NCBI RefSeq assembly: GCF_019670005.1
Contig: NZ_AP019786.1
Coordinates: 25,001 to 70,338 of the forward strand
Reading direction: 5' to 3'
From: Methylomagnum ishizawai
Lineage (GTDB): Bacteria > Pseudomonadota > Gammaproteobacteria > Methylococcales > Methylococcaceae
DNA: 45,338 bases
Shown in pieces: positions 40,905-45,338 of this stretch. How positions within the stretch are numbered: position 1 is the first letter of the stretch; each line of letters opens with the position of its first letter. The notes under the pieces are model-generated. The model was not told the DNA's origin and ran no database searches. It saw nothing but the letters and a program-made list of their open reading frames with translations. The translations under genes and the position numbers were made by a program.

Positions 40905-41546
40905 ATGGACCGGGATGATTTGGCCTTGCTCAAGCCCCGCGTCAAGCGGGTTCTGAACGATTTCCTGATCGGCGTGCTGGCCTTGCTGCCGGTGATCGTG
41001 GTCGGGGAAATCTTGGTGTTCCTGGCGGATTTGATCCTGGAACTGGTGTTCGGCGTGAACCGGTATGTGGGGAACGCCTTCGTCACCTTCCTGGCCTTCG
41101 CCGCCGCGTTCGCCCTGCCGGTGTCCATCGGCCACAGGATCAACCGGCGGCGGCATTCGCTGGTGGTGTCCGGCCTGGATTACCTGGTGGGCCGGATTCC
41201 CTTCCTGGGCGCGGTCTACAAGATCGTCCAGCGCCTGATCGAGCTGTTCCGCAACAAGCCCGGCGAGGCCAAGCGCGAGGTGGTCTACGTGGAATATCCC
41301 AAGGATGGCATGTGGGCGCCGGCCTACCTGACCCACCGCGAAGGGGACCGCTGCGTGGTGTACGTGCCGACCTCGCCCAATCCCACCAACGGCTTCACCG
41401 TGATCGTGCATGAATCCAGGGTGGTCAAATCGGCCCTGGATATCTCCGAGGCGACCAGCTTCATCGTCAGCCTGGGCGCGGATTATCCGAAGTCGGAGGA
41501 GGCTTTGTCCTTGGCCGTGGCCAAGGCCGGGCCGGAACCGCCCTGA
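40905..41546 (+). CDS. DUF502 family membrane protein
   Basis: A 213-residue protein. Two membrane helices lie at about residues 19-43 (FLIGVLALLPVIVVGEILVF) and 56-80 (AFVTFLAFAAAFALPVSIGH), followed by the family's soluble domain (IPFLGAVYKIVQRLIELFRN, VVYVEYPKDGMWAPAYLTH and VVYVPTSPNPTNGFTVIV). DUF502 proteins are widespread in bacteria and plants (LIKE-COV); function unknown. GGAGG lies 8 nt before the ATG. Confidence 0.93.
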   Translation: MDRDDLALLKPRVKRVLNDFLIGVLALLPVIVVGEILVFLADLILELVFGVNRYVGNAFVTFLAFAAAFALPVSIGHRINRRRHSLVVSGLDYLVGRIPFLGAVYKIVQRLIELFRNKPGEAKREVVYVEYPKDGMWAPAYLTHREGDRCVVYVPTSPNPTNGFTVIVHESRVVKSALDISEATSFIVSLGADYPKSEEALSLAVAKAGPEPP

Positions 41547-41688
41547 GATGGGCGCTGCCGCGATTCCAGGCCGGATGGCCGGGGTTGGATGTGGATGGCG
41601 TGATCGTGCGCTGGCGGGCGTTCTAGGCGGGTTTTGGCGGGGGTGGGTTGGATGCCCGGTTGGGGGCATCCACCCAGGGTCGCGGGTC

Positions 41689-41979
41689 TCAGTCGTCCTT
41701 GCGGCCGCCGCCCTTGCCGCCGTGGCTGCTTTCGCCGCCCTTGCGGCCGATGTCCGCCATGTGTTCACGATCGCGGCTCACCGCTTCGCCGCCTTTCTGG
41801 CCGGCCCTGCGGGCTTCCTCCGAATCGAACTCATGGGCGGTTCCCTTCTCGTGCGCGGCGTGCCCGCCCTTGCTGGCGATCTCGCGTTGCTTCTCCTTGT
41901 CCATCGAAGCGAAACCCCGTTCGCTCTTCTTGCCCTGCTCCGGGTTTTCCTGGTCCTGTCCTTTCTTCGACGCAGCCAT
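41689..41979 (-). CDS. KGG-repeat stress-induced protein (YciG/GsiB-like)
   Basis: A 96-residue, very hydrophilic protein with the KGG motif repeated: REIASKGGHAAHEKGTAHEF, RRAGQKGGEAVSRDREHMAD, and IGRKGGESSHGGKGG. These stress-induced proteins are LEA/hydrophilin-like and linked to desiccation or stationary phase. Convergent with the DUF502 gene. Confidence 0.93.
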   Translation of the reverse strand: MAASKKGQDQENPEQGKKSERGFASMDKEKQREIASKGGHAAHEKGTAHEFDSEEARRAGQKGGEAVSRDREHMADIGRKGGESSHGGKGGGRKDD

Positions 41980-42159
41980 GATCCTTTCCTCGTATAGCCA
42001 TGGGGTGGCCTTGACGGCCCGGACCCGGCCTGGGTCCTCAAGGGGTTGGATATCCGGCTTGATTGGAAAAGTTCAGCGTATTTTCGCCTAGGGCCGGTCC
42101 AAGGCTGGGATGGGGAGGGCATCCCGCCGTCCCCGCCAGCACCGGCGAGAGGTGGTCCC

Positions 42160-42687
42160 ATGCCCACGACCGCGTCCAGGAAGACCAAGACCCCGGCCTT
42201 GCCGGAACCGGCCCTGCACAGCCGGGAGGATTGCGCCGCCTTCATCCAACGGCTCGGGAATCTCCAGCGCGATTTGATCCGCACCGAGACCCTGATGAAC
42301 GACGAGATCGCCGCCGCCACGGCGTTCCACCAACCCCGGATCGACGCCTTGAAGGCCGAGATCGCGGCCAAGCACGCCGCCATCCAGGCCTGGGCCGAGG
42401 CCAACCGCCGGGCGCTGACCGGGGAAGGCAAGTCCAAGACCGTGAATCTCGTGACCGGCACGATCCAATGGCGGCAACGGCCACCCTCGGTCGCGGTCAA
42501 GGGCGCGGAGGCGGTGGTCGCGGCCTTGAAGCGCCTGGGCCTTGGGCGTTTCGTCCGGGTCAAGGAGGAGGTGAACAAAGAGGCGGTCCTGGCCGAACCC
42601 GCCGCCGTGGCCGAGGTGCCCGGCCTCGTGGTGAACACGGGGGTGGAGGATTTCGTGGTGTCGCCGTTCGAGCAGGAGGCGGGCTAG
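42160..42687 (+). CDS. Mu Gam-like host-nuclease inhibitor
   Basis: A 175-residue protein. The N-terminal coiled-coil (DCAAFIQRLGNLQRDLIRTE, LMNDEIAAATAFHQPRIDAL, KAEIAAKHAAIQAWAEANR) and the central TVNLVTGTIQWRQRPPSVAV strand are the phage Mu Gam pattern; Mu Gam (174 residues) binds DNA ends like Ku. No other Mu-like gene is near. GAGAGGTGG lies 5-13 nt before the ATG. Confidence 0.88.
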   Translation: MPTTASRKTKTPALPEPALHSREDCAAFIQRLGNLQRDLIRTETLMNDEIAAATAFHQPRIDALKAEIAAKHAAIQAWAEANRRALTGEGKSKTVNLVTGTIQWRQRPPSVAVKGAEAVVAALKRLGLGRFVRVKEEVNKEAVLAEPAAVAEVPGLVVNTGVEDFVVSPFEQEAG

Positions 42688-42703
42688 GCGGCGCCGGGGC
42701 GGC

Positions 42704-43132
42704 TCAGAGGCCCGCCTGCTTCCGCGCCTGCCGGTTGCGGTCCTTCAGCAGCGTGATCAGTATCCCCACCAATTGCTCGCGTTCGCGTTCGAGTTCCTGC
42801 GTCCGCTGCAGCCATTCGCCCAGCCTGCCGCGCAGTTGCTCGTTCTCCCGCGCCAGCGCCTCGGATTTCGCGCATTCCTCGACCAGATAGCCCTCGATGG
42901 ACTCGATCAAGGCCCGGCCATCCTGGTATTCGCGCTCGGACTCCTCGGCCCGCAGGCGCAAGCGTTCCAGCTCGGCCCGCTCGTCCGGCGACAGCGCCGG
43001 GACCGGCGGCGGGTCGGTGGGCGGGGTTTCCGGCGGCGGCGGGGACGCGCCGGGACCGGGGGCGGGTTCGGGTTTGCGCCGCGCCCTGGCGGGCCGGGGC
43101 GCGGCCACGCGCCGGGGGGGCGGATCGAACAT
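42704..43132 (-). CDS. Proline-rich/coiled-coil protein of unknown function
   Basis: About 142 residues if the start is MFDPPPRRVAAPRPARARRK; the frame is open to 43372, so the start is uncertain. The first part is Pro/Arg-rich; residues 50-140 are a helical coiled coil (LSPDERAELERLRLRAEESE, ALARENEQLRGRLGEWLQRT). It lies convergent with gam, 16 nt from its stop. The family is not recognised; it could be a phage- or plasmid-derived structural protein. Confidence 0.55.
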   Translation of the reverse strand: MFDPPPRRVAAPRPARARRKPEPAPGPGASPPPPETPPTDPPPVPALSPDERAELERLRLRAEESEREYQDGRALIESIEGYLVEECAKSEALARENEQLRGRLGEWLQRTQELEREREQLVGILITLLKDRNRQARKQAGL

Positions 43133-43458
43133 GTCGAGGGTGCGGGGATCGCGGGACTCGGCCCGGTCCTTGGCTTTGCGGGGCGTCGCCGGGTTCAAGC
43201 GGGATGCGCCTCCGTGGTCGCGGTGCGGGGGGCGGTCGGCATGGGGTTCCTCGTCGTGCTGGGTGGGGACGCGAACTATAGCGCCGTGGACGCCGGAACG
43301 CCCCTCCGGCCCGGTGCCCCGGTCGCGGTCAGGCCGTCGGCTGCATCGGTCCGGGTGTCGCCCGGCCATCACAAATCTTCCGGTGGCGGCTATTCTTCGT
43401 GCCTGGGCCTGTACAGCTACCTTATCCGCCGAGCAACACCTCCCCTAGGAACACGACG
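43133..43458. other. Spacer before the collagen-repeat gene
   Basis: About 325 bp with no gene clearly supported. The plus strand holds the promoter region for the exported gene, and the minus strand could extend the coiled-coil frame. No hairpin with a T-tract was seen. Confidence 0.3.
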
Positions 43459-44766
43459 ATGACCAAACCCACGCAAACGCTCCTCTGCGCCGCCCTCGCC
43501 ATGGCGGTCCTCGCCCCCCTCGCCGCGCGGGCGGTGGAAATCCCCGTCCGCTCCGACAGCTATACCGACAGCGCCAATCCCACGGTGAACTACGGGTCCG
43601 CCACCATCCTCCCGGCCAACGGCACCGGCAAGACCGTGCTGTTCAAGTTCAAGTCCATGGCCGCCTTCCTCCCGGCCGGTACCACCAGTTCGGGCATCGC
43701 CAAGGCCATGCTGCACGTCTGGGTGCGGGGGTCCACCAACAACAGCGCCCGCTTCATCGTGAAAAGGGCCAACGCCGACTGGACGGAGGGCACCCTCACC
43801 GCCAACACCGGCCTGACGGACGCCGCGCTCCCCGCGCCGTTCACGGATTCCACCGCCATCAACAACCTGCCGCAGTGGGTCAGCGTGGATGTTTCCGACC
43901 TGGTCAAGTACTGGGTGGACAACCCCGGCGATCCGGGCCGTTCGATCATGCTGACCACGACGGCGGGGGAGGTGTCCCTCGACAGCAAGGAGAACACCGA
44001 CACCAGCCATGCGGCCTTCATCGATGTCACCCTGGTCGGCCCGGCCGGGCCCCAGGGTCCGACCGGAGCCACCGGGGCCACGGGCGCGACCGGCTCGACG
44101 GGAGCCACCGGCCCGACCGGAGCCACGGGTCCGACCGGCCCGGCGGGTCCGGGCGTCCCCGTCGGCGGCAGCGCCGGGCAGGTCTTGGCGAAGATCGACG
44201 GCACCGACTACAACACCCAGTGGACGACGCCCTCCAGCGGCGGTTCCAACGCCACCAGCCTCCAGGGCACCGCCGTGTCGTCCACGGCGCCGACCAATGG
44301 CCAGGTGCTGACCTACGACAGCGGCGGTTCGAATTGGAAACCCATGAATATCCCGCAGCAATTCAATTTCATTATCAATAGTGGCAATAGCACCACCATG
44401 AGCGCCCATTACATCACGATCATCGGGGGCACGCAGGCGCAATCCAGCAACGAGCAAGACGGTTTCAGGATGCTGAGCGCCCCGTGTAGCAAGGTTTCCA
44501 TGAATGTCATCTCCAATACCGTGGTCAGCTCCAATACCTATACCATCAAATTGCGGAAGGCCACCAATACGGGAAGCTCGTATACCTATAGCGATGTCAT
44601 GACCTGCGCCAATAACTTCGGAGGCGGCTCCGTCCGGTCTTGCAGCACTTCCAGCAATACCTCGTTCGCCGCGGGGGATGGCCTGGGTATACTCGTGACC
44701 GGGGGTACCCAAGCACATAATACGGGCGGCGGCGTGGCGGTATATATGACCGTGACCTGCCAATAG
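43459..44766 (+). CDS. Exported DNRLRE-domain protein with collagen-like repeat
   Basis: A 435-residue protein. It has a Sec signal peptide ([20 protein letters not shown], cleavage near RAV), then a DNRLRE-type carbohydrate-binding-like domain (residues 28-195: [60 protein letters not shown]). A short collagen-like Gly-x-y run follows (residues 197-232, with [20 protein letters not shown]), then a beta-rich C-terminal domain with several cysteines. Such proteins act at the cell surface or in the matrix. A second copy begins at 45114. The start at 43459 has TAGGA about 12 nt upstream, a weak RBS. Confidence 0.88.
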   Translation: MTKPTQTLLCAALAMAVLAPLAARAVEIPVRSDSYTDSANPTVNYGSATILPANGTGKTVLFKFKSMAAFLPAGTTSSGIAKAMLHVWVRGSTNNSARFIVKRANADWTEGTLTANTGLTDAALPAPFTDSTAINNLPQWVSVDVSDLVKYWVDNPGDPGRSIMLTTTAGEVSLDSKENTDTSHAAFIDVTLVGPAGPQGPTGATGATGATGSTGATGPTGATGPTGPAGPGVPVGGSAGQVLAKIDGTDYNTQWTTPSSGGSNATSLQGTAVSSTAPTNGQVLTYDSGGSNWKPMNIPQQFNFIINSGNSTTMSAHYITIIGGTQAQSSNEQDGFRMLSAPCSKVSMNVISNTVVSSNTYTIKLRKATNTGSSYTYSDVMTCANNFGGGSVRSCSTSSNTSFAAGDGLGILVTGGTQAHNTGGGVAVYMTVTCQ

Positions 44767-45113
44767 CCAACCATAGCCCACCGCCTTAGCGGACGCTTCC
44801 AACGCGCCGCTGGCGGGGGGGCACCGAGCCATTTTCAAGCCACTGGCAGGGTGGGTATATTCCATACCCACCGCAACCTCCCGCGACACTGGGCATGTCG
44901 CCATGCCCACCCCGTGGATCGGGCCCTATCCTCGAGCCGGAAACGCCTTGGCACCCCGCCAGCCTTATGGCGTGGGCTTGCCATGGGGTGGATTGGCGAT
45001 AGCGTAACCCGACGTCCAGGGTGCGCCATGCATCCGGCGGGTCGCGATCCGCCCCGCCACGGCTGACGAAGCGCCAGGCCATCCGTCAGCAAACACCACC
45101 CGGAACACGAAAG
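44767..45113. other. Spacer between the tandem exported genes
   Basis: About 350 bp. It contains the hairpin GGTGGGTAT-ATTCC-ATACCCACC (44850-44872), which may end the first gene's transcript. The last 30 bp resemble the 30 bp before the first gene (CAACACCTCCCCTAGGAACACGA-like), in keeping with duplication. No gene is seen on either strand. Confidence 0.5.
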
Positions 45114-45338
45114 ATGACCCGATCCATGCAAACGCTCCTCTGCGCCGCCCTCGCCATGGCGGTCCTCGCCCCCCTCGCCGCGCGGGCGGTGGAAATCCCC
45201 GTCCGCTCCGACAGCTATACCGACAGCGCCAATCCCACGGTGAACTACGGGTCCGCCACCATCCTCCCGGCCAACGGCACCGGCAAGACCGTGCTGTTCA
45301 AGTTCAAGTCCATGGCCGCCTTCCTCCCGGCCGGCACC
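45114..45338 (+). CDS. Second DNRLRE-type exported protein, start only (cut by window end)
   Basis: Starts [20 protein letters not shown] and continues through the same signal peptide and first part of the DNRLRE domain as the gene at 43459. From 45128 to the window end the DNA differs from 43473-43683 at a single base I can see, so this is a very recent duplication or gene conversion. The rest of the gene is outside the window. Confidence 0.92.
   Translation, partial: MTRSMQTLLCAALAMAVLAPLAARAVEIPVRSDSYTDSANPTVNYGSATILPANGTGKTVLFKFKSMAAFLPAGT

Overview
The window is a GC-rich (roughly two-thirds G+C) stretch from a bacterium with gammaproteobacterial-type rRNA. It opens inside a 23S rRNA gene, followed by a 5S gene, and later carries housekeeping-type genes (ftsH, an rpiB-like gene, a peroxiredoxin, an AsmA-family gene), so it is probably chromosome or chromid. 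A methanotroph of the Methylococcaceae (Methylococcus/Methylomagnum-like) would fit the GC content, the Csp-type copper-storage protein and the gene style. That is a guess from recall, not shown by the sequence.

Layout. 1-1.9 kb: 3' part of an rRNA operon and its terminator. 1.9-3.3 kb: first replicon-like module, a Rep_3 initiator with iterons, enclosed by two near-identical terminator hairpins. 3.3-12 kb: small exported or membrane proteins, an AntA/AntB antirepressor with a C4-like antisense RNA leader, an HTH/Cys-cluster protein, a Gfo/Idh/MocA oxidoreductase, a Fur-boxed pair of small genes and an AsmA protein. 12-22.5 kb: a dense run of small general-stress/envelope proteins (DUF3618, ferritin-like, YqjE- and DUF883-type, CsbD, two BON proteins, DUF3341, PRC-barrel, ChaB, Csp3-like), interrupted by a second AntA gene with its own C4-like leader, a GIY-YIG/RepL-like fusion and a second Rep_3 module (19.1-20.5 kb). 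22.9-24.6 kb: third module, a TrfA-type Rep with nine perfect-period 22-bp iterons. 25-31.3 kb: KfrA-like protein, peroxiredoxin, KilA-N gene with an antisense-like leader, lipoprotein, MerR/B12-like regulator, then a two-gene operon joining a TrfA C-terminal fragment to a second GIY-YIG/RepL-like fusion. 31.4-35.6 kb: ftsH, a TnpB with a tiny AT-hook-like neighbour, and an rpiB-like gene. 35.7-38.4 kb: fourth module, ParA + ParG-like RHH partner + iterons with interleaved DnaA boxes + TrfA-type Rep. 38.5-42 kb: Crp/Fnr regulator, two DUF2382 proteins, DUF502 and KGG-repeat stress proteins. 42.1-45.3 kb: Mu Gam-like protein, a coiled-coil protein, and a tandem pair of DNRLRE/collagen-repeat exported proteins (the second cut by the window end).

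The striking theme is a set of plasmid- or phage-type control genes scattered singly among ordinary genes: four distinct iteron/Rep modules plus one Rep remnant, three antirepressor-type genes each with a structured leader, two copies of an unusual nuclease-like/RepL-like fusion, one partition pair, KfrA and Gam. The Rep proteins share exchangeable tail motifs, and the three antirepressor proteins share a C-terminal region. This suggests either repeated capture of mini-replicons or a lineage-specific family of domesticated replication and antirepressor cassettes.
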